A stretch of 64,000 nucleotides of DNA. Source: Corynebacterium sp. p3-SID1056 (GTDB lineage Bacteria > Actinomycetota > Actinomycetes > Mycobacteriales > Mycobacteriaceae). Location of the stretch: contig NZ_JALXXL010000006.1 in NCBI RefSeq assembly GCF_025152525.1, positions 1 through 64,000 of the forward strand. The letters are read 5' to 3'. Of the stretch, positions 44,352-53,890 are shown piece by piece (positions within the stretch are counted from its first letter, which is position 1; every line of letters starts with the position of its first letter). A program made the translations under genes and the position numbers. The notes under the pieces were generated by a model. That model made no database searches and had not been told where the DNA came from. It worked only from the letters and a program-made list of their open reading frames with translations.

Positions 44352-44599
44352 AACAGTCTCCTTTGAGAGAGGAAATGAGGCGGGATTGCCTCAAAAGGGA
44401 GACTACCCTAAGTGAATAAAAATGGGAATAGAACCAGTTTTCTGATTATATTGGTACTTTTCACAGGCCTTAGGCTCGGGAGGGCGGTGGTTGTCCTTGG
44501 TCCGCTATGTCTTGGATTCACCCCGTACGGAGTGGGGTTGCCCGCAACACGCCCTTTCGTCCTTGCTCTCTTCTGACGTCATCCTCGCCAACGTCAGCT
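44352..44599 (-). promoter_or_regulatory. Bacteriocin promoter and leader
   Basis: A perfect -10 TATAAT lies at 44450-44445; no good -35 is seen 17 bp upstream. Between it and the start codon, TGAGGC/GCCTCA (44376-44393) forms a small hairpin near the ribosome-binding site. No gene is recognised in the stretch. Confidence 0.55.
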
Positions 44600-44670
44600 G
44601 TGCGAAACTCCTGCCTAGTTTCGCACGCCGCAAGCGCACGGTGTCGTGCGCTTGCTTAGGCCGCCCCTAA
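44600..44670. repeat. Three adjacent perfect inverted repeats
   Basis: GTGCGAAACT ... AGTTTCGCAC (10 bp arms, 7-nt loop), CAAGCGCACG ... CGTGCGCTTG (10 bp arms, 4-nt loop) and CTTAGG ... CCTAAG (6 bp arms, 4-nt loop) follow each other with gaps of 0-4 bp. They lie at the truncated 3' end of the recombinase gene. There are no T tracts, so simple terminators are unlikely. Confidence 0.75.
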
Positions 44671-45198
44671 GGCAGCTTCGGATGGGATGATCTCGCCGGT
44701 GGAGGTGTAGCCGATCGGGCGCACACCGCCGGAGTACCAGCGGCCCTGCTCGGCGCGCTGCTGTTGCGCACGGGATTGGCGCATGCTTTTGCGTTCGATC
44801 TCGCCGCGCGCCACGGCTGCTTTGATACGCGCGTACGTTCTGCCGCCGTCGGTGGCAAGGTCAGCATCACCGTTCGCGGTGACGAGTTTCAGCCCCTGCT
44901 CTTCCGCCCTGTCGATCCACTCTTCGAGCTGCGCGGGCTGTCGTGTGAGGCGGTCGAGGTCCCAGCAAATGATCGCGTCGATCTCGCCGCGCTCAAAAGA
45001 CGCCACCATCGCGTCGTAGTCGGGACGGTCCACGTCCTTCTTTGATGCAGAGATCGATTGATCGACGTAGGTATGCACGACGTCCCAGCCGCGTTGCTCG
45101 GCGAGGGCTTCGCAGTCCTGACGCTGCCGGTCGATGGCGAGGCCGTCCATGGCAGCATCTAACGAGATACGGAGGTAAATAGCAGCGCGTGTAGTCAT
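44656..45198 (-). CDS. Serine recombinase, C-terminally truncated
   Basis: 180 residues with the N-terminal catalytic domain of a large serine recombinase: AAIYLRISLD (catalytic Ser in YLRIS), DRQRQDCEALAEQRGW, DQSISASKKDVDRPDYDAM and IICWDLDRLTRQP. It continues SGGVRPIGYTSTGEIIPSEA, the start of the recombinase DNA-binding domain, and then stops, so 250 or more residues of the usual protein are missing. It lies 18 bp downstream of the ychF stop in the same direction, the classic position of an integrase beside its attachment site. The CGCTAT-TC-ATAGCG palindrome sits in the gap. Confidence 0.85.
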   Translation of the reverse strand: MTTRAAIYLRISLDAAMDGLAIDRQRQDCEALAEQRGWDVVHTYVDQSISASKKDVDRPDYDAMVASFERGEIDAIICWDLDRLTRQPAQLEEWIDRAEEQGLKLVTANGDADLATDGGRTYARIKAAVARGEIERKSMRQSRAQQQRAEQGRWYSGGVRPIGYTSTGEIIPSEAALGAA

Positions 45199-45216
45199 AC
45201 GCTATTCATAGCGCAT

Positions 45217-46305
45217 TTAGGTTACATTGAAACGAAACTCCACGACGTCGCCGTCAACCATGACGTAGTCCTTGCCCTCCTGGCGCACCTTGCCGTGGGC
45301 GCGGGCCTCGGCCATGGAACCGAGCTCGTCCAGGTCCTCGAAGGCGACGATTTCGGCCTTGATGAAGCCCTTCTCAAAGTCCGAGTGGATCACGCCGGCG
45401 GCCTGCGGGGCGGTATCGCCCTTGTGGATCGTCCAGGCACGCGCCTCCTTCGGGCCTGCGGTGAGGTAGGTCTGCAGGCCGAGGGTGTCAAAGCCGGCCT
45501 TGGCCAGGGTCTGCAGGCCCGGCTCGTCCTGGCCGACGGCGGCAAGGAGTTCGGCCGCGTCCTCGTCGTCAAGCTCGAGCAGCTCGGTCTCGGTCTGCGC
45601 ATCGAGGAAGACCGCGTCGGCGGGGGCGACGAGCTCGCGGAGTTCCTGCTTGCGCGCGTCGTCGGTAAGCACGTCCTCGTCGGAGTTGAACACGTAGAGG
45701 AACGGCTTGGCCGTCATCAGGTGCAGGTGGTGGAGCAGCTCGAGGTCGATATCGCCGGTCTTGGAGGCGGCGAACAGCGTGCGGTCGTCCTCCAGCACGG
45801 CCTGGGCTTTCTTGGCCTCCTCGGCTTGCGCGGCGATGTCCTTATTCTTGCGGCCGTCCTTCTCCAGGCGCGGCAGGGCCTTCTCGATGGTCTGCAGGTC
45901 CGCGAGGATCAGCTCCGTGTTGATCACGCTGATGTCGCTGGCGGGGTCGATCTGGCCGTCGACGTGGATCACGTTGTCGTCGCTAAACGCGCGCACGACC
46001 TGGCAGATCGCGTCCGCCTCGCGGATGTTGGCCAAAAAGGCGTTGCCCATGCCTTCGCCCTCGGAGGCACCCTTGACGATGCCGGCGATGTCCACGAACG
46101 ACACCGTCGCGGGCAGGATCCGCTCGGATTTGAAGATCTCCGCCAACCGGTCCAGGCGCGGGTCCGGCAGCTCGACCAGGCCCACGTTGGGCTCAATGGT
46201 GGCAAAGGGGTAGTTCGCGGCAAGCACCTCGTTGCGCGTCAGGGCGTTAAACAGGGTTGACTTGCCAACGTTGGGCAGTCCGACGATTCCAAGTGTAAGG
46301 CTCAC
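45217..46305 (-). CDS. ychF: Ribosome-binding ATPase YchF
   Basis: The 362-residue Obg-family protein starts from a GTG at 46305 (VSLTLGIVGLPNVGKSTLFNAL) and shows G1 GLPNVGKST, G3 DIAGIVKGAS, the YchF-specific N-x-x-E motif FNSDEDVL and a C-terminal TGS domain ending VEFRFNVT. Known YchF proteins bind ribosomes and hydrolyse ATP. Its last codons differ from the usual E-F-K-F-N-V end, and similar tails recur downstream, so its 3' end may have been altered by integration of the island. Confidence 0.95.
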   Translation of the reverse strand: MSLTLGIVGLPNVGKSTLFNALTRNEVLAANYPFATIEPNVGLVELPDPRLDRLAEIFKSERILPATVSFVDIAGIVKGASEGEGMGNAFLANIREADAICQVVRAFSDDNVIHVDGQIDPASDISVINTELILADLQTIEKALPRLEKDGRKNKDIAAQAEEAKKAQAVLEDDRTLFAASKTGDIDLELLHHLHLMTAKPFLYVFNSDEDVLTDDARKQELRELVAPADAVFLDAQTETELLELDDEDAAELLAAVGQDEPGLQTLAKAGFDTLGLQTYLTAGPKEARAWTIHKGDTAPQAAGVIHSDFEKGFIKAEIVAFEDLDELGSMAEARAHGKVRQEGKDYVMVDGDVVEFRFNVT

Positions 46306-46383
46306 GTCGGCCAATACTAGCCCACACGAGCACCCACCCCGACACGCAGGGGGTGCGAGCATTACGGCGTCGAGTGGGGCACA

Positions 46384-47766
46384 ATGGTGCGAGTGAGTAC
46401 CAGCAAGGCAACGACTGATAAGTCCCCCACCACCCCGAATCGTTCCGATCGCGTGGATCGCGGTGTGGTGATCAATTCGTGGGTCAAGGGCGCCTCGATG
46501 CTCACGCTGCGCCTGCTCATTATCGCGGTCTTCCTTTTCGCCCTGGGCCGGCTCATCGGCGCGTTTTGGGCTGGGGTGTTGCCGATCGTGCTGGCGCTGA
46601 TTATCTGCACGGTGCTGGTACCTATCGCCTCCTGGATGCGTGCCAAAGGCGTGCCCTCCGGGCTGGCGGCGCTGATCACTTTGCTCGGCTTCTTCGGGCT
46701 GATCACCACACTCGCGCTGATGATCGCGCCCGATATCGTGGCGCACTCGCGCATCCTGTACCTGCAGGCCCTCGAGGGTATTCAGCGGATGCAGCTGTGG
46801 CTACAGGGCCCGCCGCTGAACATGAACCCGGATGACCTCAGCGAAGCGATCAACGAGGTCGCCCAGTGGATGCAGAACCAGGCAGGCGCGATCGCCGGCG
46901 GCGTCTTTTCCGGCCTAGGTACGGCCGCGGGGCTCATGGTCTCGCTGATGGTAGTGCTGGTCCTGACCTTCTTCTTCCTCAAAGACGGCCACCGCTTCCT
47001 GCCGTGGGTCCGCTCGGCCACCGGCGGCCGCAGCGGCCTGCACGCTACCGAGCTGCTCACCCGCGCGTGGGAAACGCTCAGCGGATTCATTCTCGCCCAG
47101 GCGGTCGTCTCGCTTGTCGACGCCGTGTTTATCGGCCTCGGCATCCACTTCGTCGGCGTACCCATGGCCTTTACCCTCGCGGTCATCACATTCATGGCCG
47201 GGTTCATCCCGATCGTCGGCGCGGTCACCGCCGGCGCGCTCGCAGTGCTCGTCGCGCTCGTCTCGCTCGGCTTTACCGAGGCACTCATCGTGCTCGCCAT
47301 CGTCATCGCCGTGCAGCAGCTCGAGGGCAACGTCCTCTCCCCCATGCTGCAGTCGCGCGCAATGAACTTGCACCCGGTCATCGTCCTGGTATCCGTGACG
47401 ATCGGCGGCGGCATCTTCGGCCTGGTCGGCGCCTTCCTCGCTGTGCCGGCCGCAGCAATGATCGCCGTGTGCTACCGCTACCTTCTGGACATTCTGCGCA
47501 TCCACTCCGGCGAGAAGGCCGCCGATGACATCGACTTTGTCACCGAAGAGGGCCGCACCATCGCGGAGATCGAGGAGCGCGAGTCCGTCTTCGAGCGCCG
47601 CGAGTGGCGCAAGGAGCGCCAGTGGAGCACCCCACCCGAGGTGGAAGAGTGGGAGGAAGAGGAAGAGGGCTCCACCAGCTGGAAGAAGCTTATCGACGCC
47701 CGCGAGCACCCCACATTCGCCAGAATGTTCGGAAAAAACGAGGAAGCCACCGCTCAGGACGACTAG
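46384..47766 (+). CDS. AI-2E family transporter
   Basis: The 460-residue protein has about eight helices in the PF01594 pattern, including FLFALGRLIGAFWAGVLPIV, MVVLVLTFFFLKDG and QQLEGNVLSPMLQSRAMNLHP, the last being the family's best-conserved stretch. The C-terminal 90 residues are charged and acidic (EEWEEEEEG). Members move small molecules or ions; the name from autoinducer-2 export does not fix its substrate. ATG 46384 or GTG 46393 may be the start. Confidence 0.85.
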   Translation: MVRVSTSKATTDKSPTTPNRSDRVDRGVVINSWVKGASMLTLRLLIIAVFLFALGRLIGAFWAGVLPIVLALIICTVLVPIASWMRAKGVPSGLAALITLLGFFGLITTLALMIAPDIVAHSRILYLQALEGIQRMQLWLQGPPLNMNPDDLSEAINEVAQWMQNQAGAIAGGVFSGLGTAAGLMVSLMVVLVLTFFFLKDGHRFLPWVRSATGGRSGLHATELLTRAWETLSGFILAQAVVSLVDAVFIGLGIHFVGVPMAFTLAVITFMAGFIPIVGAVTAGALAVLVALVSLGFTEALIVLAIVIAVQQLEGNVLSPMLQSRAMNLHPVIVLVSVTIGGGIFGLVGAFLAVPAAAMIAVCYRYLLDILRIHSGEKAADDIDFVTEEGRTIAEIEERESVFERREWRKERQWSTPPEVEEWEEEEEGSTSWKKLIDAREHPTFARMFGKNEEATAQDD

Positions 47767-47796
47767 CTGTCCGGCGGGTGTGTTTAACTCGTCACC

Positions 47797-48837
47797 ATGT
47801 CTACCGCCACCGCATTCCTCGTTCTCGCCACCGGCTTACTGTTCGGGTTTATCGCGGGCCTCTTCGTCGGCATGAACTGGCTCAAGCGCAACACCCCGGC
47901 ACCGGCGCCACCTACTGACCTCGCGCCCGTTGCCCGCGCGCTCGCGCAGCTGCAGGACCAGCTCGACGACATGGACAAGGAACAAGCGGTCGGCCGCAAC
48001 GCGCTCGCCAGCCAGGTGCAGGCCATCGGGCGTACCTCCGCTCGCCTGGGGGACCGCACCGACCAGCTCATCGGCGCGCTGCGCAGCCCGCAGGTCCGAG
48101 GCCGCTGGGGCGAAATCCAACTCCAGCGCGTCGTCGAGCTCGGCGGCATGGTCGAGCACGTCGACTTTGACGTACAGGCGCACATGCGCGCGACCGACCT
48201 TCCGGCTGTGCGCCCCGATATGGTCATTCGGCTCTCCCAGGAGCGCAACATCGTCGTTGACGCCAAGGTGCCGTTTTCCTCCTACTTGGACGCGCTCAAT
48301 ACCGAGGACCCGGAAGAGAAACAGGCCTACATGCGCAGGCACGCGCACCTTTTGCGCCGGCACGTAGACACGCTGTCGGCCAAGGCATACATCGCCGCGT
48401 TCCAGCCCACCCCGGAGTTCGTGGTCATGTTTGTGCCTGCCGATCCTTTCTTGGACGCGGGGCTTGCCCTCGACCCGGAGCTGCTGGATTACGCGCTATC
48501 CCGCGACGTGGTGATCGCCACCCCCACCACCCTGTTCGCGCTGTTGCGCACCGTCGCGCTCGGGTGGCGCCAGGACTCGCTCAACGAGAAGGCGAAGGAA
48601 GTGCAGCGCCTCGGTGCCGAGCTACATGCGCGCCTGCGCATCATGGGTGAGCACTACAACAAGGTCGGTGCCTCGCTGGACAAGGCAGTCGAGGCATACA
48701 ACGCCACGCTCGCCTCCATGGATGCACGGGTAATGGTCACCGCGCGCAAACTTGAAGACTTGGAGGTGCCCACCGGGCGCCACACCGCGGCCCCACTGAA
48801 GCCTGCCACGTCGCGTCCGCGTCACAGCGCCGGGTAA
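47797..48837 (+). CDS. rmuC: DNA recombination protein RmuC
   Basis: The 346-residue protein has an N-terminal membrane helix (LVLATGLLFGFIAGLFVGM), a short coiled coil and a nuclease-like core with RGRWGEIQLQRVVELGGM and RPDMVIRL...IVVDAKVPF, the PD-(D/E)xK-type signature of RmuC. A C-terminal helical part follows. RmuC limits inversions at inverted repeats. It starts 30 bp after the AI-2E gene. Confidence 0.92.
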   Translation: MSTATAFLVLATGLLFGFIAGLFVGMNWLKRNTPAPAPPTDLAPVARALAQLQDQLDDMDKEQAVGRNALASQVQAIGRTSARLGDRTDQLIGALRSPQVRGRWGEIQLQRVVELGGMVEHVDFDVQAHMRATDLPAVRPDMVIRLSQERNIVVDAKVPFSSYLDALNTEDPEEKQAYMRRHAHLLRRHVDTLSAKAYIAAFQPTPEFVVMFVPADPFLDAGLALDPELLDYALSRDVVIATPTTLFALLRTVALGWRQDSLNEKAKEVQRLGAELHARLRIMGEHYNKVGASLDKAVEAYNATLASMDARVMVTARKLEDLEVPTGRHTAAPLKPATSRPRHSAG

Positions 48838-48848
48838 ACTTACTCGAC

Positions 48849-49460
48849 GTGTCTCACGTGATCCGGAATACCAACGCCCCGTCAGCCTCCTTCGAAGGCC
48901 TGCCGACTGGCTCTGCCCTCGGCATCCTGTTCGCCGCGCTGTTTACCGGTGCGCTGCTGAGCATGTATTCCGGTGTCATCGGCTGGCCGCTTCTGGTCTG
49001 CTTCATCATCGCCACCTTGGTGGTCACGACATTGGTCAACCCAAAGGGCCTGTTCCTCACCGTCGCCAGCGCACCCATCCTGCTCTTTCTCACGGTGCTG
49101 GCCACCGGTTACGTCATCTCCCGCAACGAGCTCGCCACCGGCGGAGTATCCACTAAGGCGGCGCTTCTGGCCGTGGTGTACCCGATCACCGAGGTTTTCC
49201 CGGTCCTCGCCACCGTCACCGTCGGCGCGGTCCTCATCGCGGTGGCGCGCTACAAACTCATCGAGCGGCAAAACCGGGCGCGCACACGCACCGAGACCGC
49301 GCAGCGGCACCAGGTGGCGGAGAGCAACCGCCGCACGACGTCGCAAAGCAGAAGGGCCCGGGAGCGCTCCTCCAGCGTGTCGGTCCAGGAGCTGCTCAAC
49401 CGGGCGAAAAACGAGCGCGAGCGCACCCGTAGCGGGCTGCGCGACAACCTGTACGACTAG
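48849..49460 (+). CDS. DUF6542-type membrane protein
   Basis: The 203-residue protein from GTG 48849 has four helices (about residues 22-45, 47-65, 68-90, 105-135) including [19 protein letters not shown] and [20 protein letters not shown], followed by a basic, Arg/Ser-rich C-terminal tail. This matches the DUF6542 layout found next to rmuC in corynebacteria. Function unknown. It overlaps the convergent ispH by 4 bp. Confidence 0.75.
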   Translation: MSHVIRNTNAPSASFEGLPTGSALGILFAALFTGALLSMYSGVIGWPLLVCFIIATLVVTTLVNPKGLFLTVASAPILLFLTVLATGYVISRNELATGGVSTKAALLAVVYPITEVFPVLATVTVGAVLIAVARYKLIERQNRARTRTETAQRHQVAESNRRTTSQSRRARERSSSVSVQELLNRAKNERERTRSGLRDNLYD

Positions 49461-50422
49461 CTCGTCGCCTTCGCGCGCGGCGCCCGCAGGTCGCGCGGCA
49501 ACGCGAAGGTAATGGTCTCGACCGTGGTGGTGACTTCCTCCACGTCCGTGTAGCCGCGCTCTCCGAGGAACTTCACGACCTCGGTGACCAGGATCTCCGG
49601 CACAGACGCGCCCGAGGTCACGCCGATCGTCGTGGCATTTTCCAGCCAGGCCTCATCGATCTGCGAGGCGTAGTCCACCAGGTGCGAATCCTTCGCCCCG
49701 GCCTCGAGCGCGACCTCGACCAGGCGCTTCGAATTCGAGGAGTTCTGCGAACCCACCACGATGACCAAATCAGCCTGGCCCGCGATCTTCTTCACCGCGG
49801 CCTGGCGATTCTGGGTGGCGTAGCAGATGTCGTCGCTCGGCGGGTCCTGCAGGTGCGGGAAGCGTTCCTTGAGCTTGGCCACGATCTCCAGCGTCTCGTC
49901 CACCGACAGCGTCGTCTGCGACAGCCACACCAGCTTCTCGTCGTTGAGCGACGCCGGCAGCGCGTCCACGCCCTCGACGCCGTCGACCAGGTGCGTCACC
50001 TCAGGTGCCTCACCAGCGGTGCCCTCGACCTCCTCGTGGCCCTCGTGGCCGACAAGCAGGATGTGGTAGTCGTCACGGGCGAAGCGCTTCGCCTCGTTGT
50101 GTACCTTCGTCACCAGCGGGCACGACGCGTCCAAGGTAAGCAGGTTGCGCGACTTCGCGGATTCGCGCACCGCAGGCGAAATGCCGTGGGCGGAAAACAC
50201 CAGGTGCGCCCCCTCGGGCACCTCGTCGGTTTCCTCGACGAAGATCACGCCGCGCTGTTCAAGCGTTTCCACCACGTACTTGTTGTGCACAATCTCCTTG
50301 CGCACGTAAATGGGAGCACCGTACTTTTCCAGCGCCTTTTCCACGGTTTCTACTGCGCGGTCCACCCCGGCGCAGTAGCCGCGAGGCGCAGCGAGAAGAA
50401 CTTTTTTACCCTGATCAGTCAT
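49457..50422 (-). CDS. ispH: 4-hydroxy-3-methylbut-2-enyl diphosphate reductase
   Basis: Last enzyme of the MEP isoprenoid pathway. The 321-residue protein has the three iron-sulfur Cys in [23 protein letters not shown] and [11 protein letters not shown], and the TQNRQ and GSQNSSNS motifs. Start ATG 50422 ([15 protein letters not shown]) was chosen over an upstream extension. It is divergent from xseA. Confidence 0.95.
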   Translation of the reverse strand: MTDQGKKVLLAAPRGYCAGVDRAVETVEKALEKYGAPIYVRKEIVHNKYVVETLEQRGVIFVEETDEVPEGAHLVFSAHGISPAVRESAKSRNLLTLDASCPLVTKVHNEAKRFARDDYHILLVGHEGHEEVEGTAGEAPEVTHLVDGVEGVDALPASLNDEKLVWLSQTTLSVDETLEIVAKLKERFPHLQDPPSDDICYATQNRQAAVKKIAGQADLVIVVGSQNSSNSKRLVEVALEAGAKDSHLVDYASQIDEAWLENATTIGVTSGASVPEILVTEVVKFLGERGYTDVEEVTTTVETITFALPRDLRAPRAKATS

Positions 50423-50517
50423 GGAACCGACAGTACCCAAAACACGTCTAAAAGAATAGGCAGCGAGCACAGCCGCTGTGTATGTTCGGCAGTAGCTTGG
50501 CACGGAAAGGAGACAAC

Positions 50518-51771
50518 GTGACGTCGGAAAGCGACAGGCCCGCGTCGACAGCGGAAGCGCCCTGGTCAGTATCCAAACTCAACACCACGGTCAAGGGGTG
50601 GATCGAAAAGCTCGGGTGGCTCTGGGTGGAGGGCCAACTTGCGCAGATTAACGCCAAGCCGACCTGGAAACTGTCCTACCTCACCCTGCGCGATACCCAG
50701 GAGCAAGTCAGCGTACAGCTGACCGTCAATAGCGGCCTCTTGCAATCCATGCCCACGCCGCTGAAAGAGGGCGACCGCGTCGTGGTGCGCGGCAAGCCCG
50801 CTTTTTATGCCGGGCGCGGTTCCTTTTCCATGTGGGTCACCGACATTCGGCACGTCGGCGAAGGTGAGCTCCTTGCCCGCATCGAGCAGCTGCGCAAGCA
50901 GCTCGCCGCCGAGGGGCTCTTCGACCCGGCGCGCAAGAAGCCCCTGCCCTACCTCCCTACCAAGATCGGGCTGATCACCGGCAAGGCTTCTGCTGCCGAG
51001 CGCGACGTCATCTCGGTTGCGCAGGGACGCTGGCCGGCGGTGCAGTTCGCCGTGATCAACACCCCGGTCCAAGGTGCACTCGCCGTTCCTGCGGTGGTGC
51101 AGGCGCTCGAACAGCTCGACCGCGACCCGGACGTCGATGTGATCATCATCGCCCGCGGCGGCGGCTCGGTCGAGGACCTGCTGCCCTTTTCCGAAGAAGC
51201 GCTCCAGCGCGCGGTCGCGGCCGCCGCCACCCCGGTGGTCTCCGCGATTGGCCACGAGCCGGACAACCCGGTACTCGATAACGTCGCCGACGTGCGCGCG
51301 GCCACGCCGACCGACGCGGCCAAGCGCGTCGTCCCCGACGTCGCCCAGGAGCGCGCGCTCGTCGCGGAGGCCCGCGAACGCATGGCGGCGGCGCTGCGGG
51401 GCTGGGTGCAGCGCGAGCGGCAGGGCCTGGCGTCGGTGCGCTCCCGGCCGGTACTCGCGGACCCACTGTCTGCGATTACGCGACGCCGCGAAGAGGTCGA
51501 CCGCGCCCGCGGCCTGATCCGCCGCGACGTCACCTACCTGCTGCAGAAAGAGCAGGCGTCCGTCGCCTCGCTGCGCGCGCAGGTGGCGGCGCTCGGCCCC
51601 TCGGCCACGCTCGCCCGCGGCTACGCAGTCGTGCAGGTGCTTCCTCGCGACGGCAGCGGGCCCGAGGTCGTCACCAGCATCGAGCAATCCCCACCCGGCT
51701 CGCAGCTGCGCATCCGCGTCGGCGACGGGTCCATTACCGCGGCCGCGATGGCCACCACACCAGCAGATTAA
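50518..51771 (+). CDS. xseA: Exodeoxyribonuclease VII large subunit
   Basis: Starts at GTG 50518 preceded by GGAGA; 417 residues. N-terminal OB fold ([21 protein letters not shown]), central catalytic region with [17 protein letters not shown] and [19 protein letters not shown], and a long C-terminal coiled coil. Works with XseB to degrade single-stranded DNA. The ATG at 50482 would add 12 residues upstream of the ribosome-binding site. Confidence 0.95.
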   Translation: MTSESDRPASTAEAPWSVSKLNTTVKGWIEKLGWLWVEGQLAQINAKPTWKLSYLTLRDTQEQVSVQLTVNSGLLQSMPTPLKEGDRVVVRGKPAFYAGRGSFSMWVTDIRHVGEGELLARIEQLRKQLAAEGLFDPARKKPLPYLPTKIGLITGKASAAERDVISVAQGRWPAVQFAVINTPVQGALAVPAVVQALEQLDRDPDVDVIIIARGGGSVEDLLPFSEEALQRAVAAAATPVVSAIGHEPDNPVLDNVADVRAATPTDAAKRVVPDVAQERALVAEARERMAAALRGWVQRERQGLASVRSRPVLADPLSAITRRREEVDRARGLIRRDVTYLLQKEQASVASLRAQVAALGPSATLARGYAVVQVLPRDGSGPEVVTSIEQSPPGSQLRIRVGDGSITAAAMATTPAD

Positions 51772-51783
51772 AAGGAGACAACC

Positions 51784-52044
51784 ATGGCAGAAAACACGTT
51801 TGGCGCAGGCGAGGCCGGCGAGAACGCTTTCCCGGACCCGCAGGAATTGAGCTACGAGCAGGCGCGCGATGAGCTCATCGAGACAGTGAAAATCCTCGAG
51901 CTGGGCCAGATGAGCCTCGACGAGTCGCTGAAGTATTGGGAGCGCGGTGAAGCGCTTGCCAAGCGGTGCGAAGTGCTTCTCGACGGGGCGTCGAAGCGCG
52001 TCGAGGCCGCCATCGAAACCCGCAGCGTTAGTCCTGAGGAGTAA
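51784..52044 (+). CDS. xseB: Exodeoxyribonuclease VII small subunit
   Basis: 86 residues, with [45 protein letters not shown], the standard XseB helical hairpin (shown in parts here only to name it). It lies 12 bp after xseA behind AAAGGAGA. Its 3' end overlaps the convergent DUF4245 gene by 17 bp. Confidence 0.93.
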   Translation: MAENTFGAGEAGENAFPDPQELSYEQARDELIETVKILELGQMSLDESLKYWERGEALAKRCEVLLDGASKRVEAAIETRSVSPEE

Positions 52045-52597
52045 TGGGCGTGGCCTTCAGCGCCGCGGCGATCAGCGCACGGAACTCTTCTGCGGTGCCG
52101 GCACCGGTGACTAAAAAGCGCGCCTCACCGGCGTCAACTGCCCACAGATCGCGGACGTCGGCGGACTCCGAGGTGTAGATCTGTACCTCGGTGCCGTCGA
52201 TGTGTTCGGTGCGTGCGAGTTCGCGGGGGCGACTGTCGGCCTGCTGCACGGCGTCGGCAAGCGGGGCCCCTGTCTGCGTAAGCTGCAAGAAACCGCCATC
52301 GGCGGTGACCCACCCCACGACCGGGGCGGGTGTTTGCGCGATCATCGAGCGCCGCGCCGAGTTGGTCACCCACCCCTCGGGAGCCTGCGGGTAGACCACG
52401 GGGAAGTCGACGGCGCGGGATTCTAAGTCGAGAAACGTCGCCGCGTCGACCTCCTGTACCGGCCCTTGCTCGGGTTTGCCCGGGTTGAACGTGCAGAGCC
52501 CCGTCGCGCCGACGGCAACAAGCATGATGACCACGATCAGCACCATATTGAGCGCAATGTTGCGGCCGTCCTCGAAAATCCTCGTGTTGTTTGCCAC
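52028..52597 (-). CDS. DUF4245 family membrane-anchored protein
   Basis: The 189-residue protein from GTG 52597 has an N-terminal cytoplasmic stub, one helix ([19 protein letters not shown]) and an extracellular domain with [18 protein letters not shown], the DUF4245 signature, and [16 protein letters not shown]. Common next to xseAB/glpX in corynebacteria and mycobacteria; function unknown. Confidence 0.85.
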   Translation of the reverse strand: MANNTRIFEDGRNIALNMVLIVVIMLVAVGATGLCTFNPGKPEQGPVQEVDAATFLDLESRAVDFPVVYPQAPEGWVTNSARRSMIAQTPAPVVGWVTADGGFLQLTQTGAPLADAVQQADSRPRELARTEHIDGTEVQIYTSESADVRDLWAVDAGEARFLVTGAGTAEEFRALIAAALKATPITPQD

Positions 52598-52808
52598 CCG
52601 GCCAGTATGGCACGCCCACGCTCCCACCCCCGAATTTGTCGCGGAGGGTGGGCGTTCCTGCAGCTGGGCTCCCTCTTCCCCCAAAAAGGTGGGGATACGC
52701 GCCTGAACCGGGCGTGAAAGTGCGAGAATGGAACCGGGCGGTGCGGTGCCCGTACACCCCCGCCACGACTACTGCATGAATTTTTTAGCCTCAGGAGGCA
52801 ACGTTTCG

Positions 52809-53828
52809 ATGACTGAGTCGAAGTCTGAAGAGTACTTCCCCGACCGCAATCTGGCGATGGAGCTTGTTCGCGTCACGGAGGCCGCAGCGCTGGCCTCGGG
52901 CCGCTGGGTTGGTCGTGGCAAGAAGAACGAGGGCGACGGCGCGGCCGTCGATGCGATGCGCAAGATGATTAACTCCGTCAACATGGACGGCGTCATCGTC
53001 ATCGGCGAGGGCGAAAAAGACGAAGCCCCGATGCTGTTCAACGGCGAAAACGTCGGCAACGGCGAGGGCGCGCAGGTCGACCTGGCCGTCGACCCGGTTG
53101 ACGGCACCCGCCTGATGGCGGAAGGCCGCCCGAACGCGATCTCTGTCATTGCCGCCGCTGACCGCGGCGCAATGTACAACCCGAAAGACGCGTTCTACAT
53201 GAACAAGATCGCGGTTGGCCCCGAGGCCGCCGGCCACATCGACATCACGAAGTCGGTGGCCGAGAACGTCCATGCAGTCGCCAAGGCGAAGGGCGTGCGC
53301 CCCGACGAGGTCACCGTCGTCGTGCTGGATCGCCCGCGCCACGAGAAGCTGGTTGCCGAGATCCGCGAGGCAGGCGCAAAGGTGCGCTTCATCATGGACG
53401 GTGACGTGGCTGGTGCCATCGCTGCCGCGCAAGACACCAACTCTATCGACATGGCGATGGGCATCGGCGGCACCCCCGAGGGTGTAATCACCGCGTGCGC
53501 GCTGAAGTGCCTGGGCGGCGACATCCAGGGCATGCTCGCACCGCAGTCGGAGGAGGAACGCGAAAGGGTGCGGGCCGCGGGCCACGACCTGAACCACGTG
53601 CTGACCATCGACGAGCTCGTCGCCTCCGACAACTGCTACTTCGCGGCGACGGGCGTGACCAACGGCGACATGGTTCGCGGCGTGTCCTACCGCAAGAACG
53701 GCGCGACCACCCGCTCGCTCGTGATGCGCTCGAAGTCCGGCACCGTGCGTTTCGTGGAGTCTCAGCACAAGCTGGCCAAGCTGCAGGAGTACTCGGTAGT
53801 CGACTACTCGGATCCGACCTCCAACTAG
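52809..53828 (+). CDS. glpX: Class II fructose-1,6-bisphosphatase
   Basis: Gluconeogenic phosphatase of 339 residues with [13 protein letters not shown], the metal-binding DPVDGTRL and [17 protein letters not shown] motifs. ATG 52809 follows AGGAGG ten bases upstream. In corynebacteria this is the single essential FBPase for growth on gluconeogenic carbon. It precedes fumC by 62 bp. Confidence 0.95.
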   Translation: MTESKSEEYFPDRNLAMELVRVTEAAALASGRWVGRGKKNEGDGAAVDAMRKMINSVNMDGVIVIGEGEKDEAPMLFNGENVGNGEGAQVDLAVDPVDGTRLMAEGRPNAISVIAAADRGAMYNPKDAFYMNKIAVGPEAAGHIDITKSVAENVHAVAKAKGVRPDEVTVVVLDRPRHEKLVAEIREAGAKVRFIMDGDVAGAIAAAQDTNSIDMAMGIGGTPEGVITACALKCLGGDIQGMLAPQSEEERERVRAAGHDLNHVLTIDELVASDNCYFAATGVTNGDMVRGVSYRKNGATTRSLVMRSKSGTVRFVESQHKLAKLQEYSVVDYSDPTSN

Positions 53829-53890
53829 CCTGCAGCAAAACAGGCATAATATTTGTGACCGACAACGCAAGACAGCAAAGGGAGTTAAAT

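Noticed and set aside
44600..44670. Inverted repeats as bidirectional terminators
   Set aside because: No T or A tracts flank any of the three stems.
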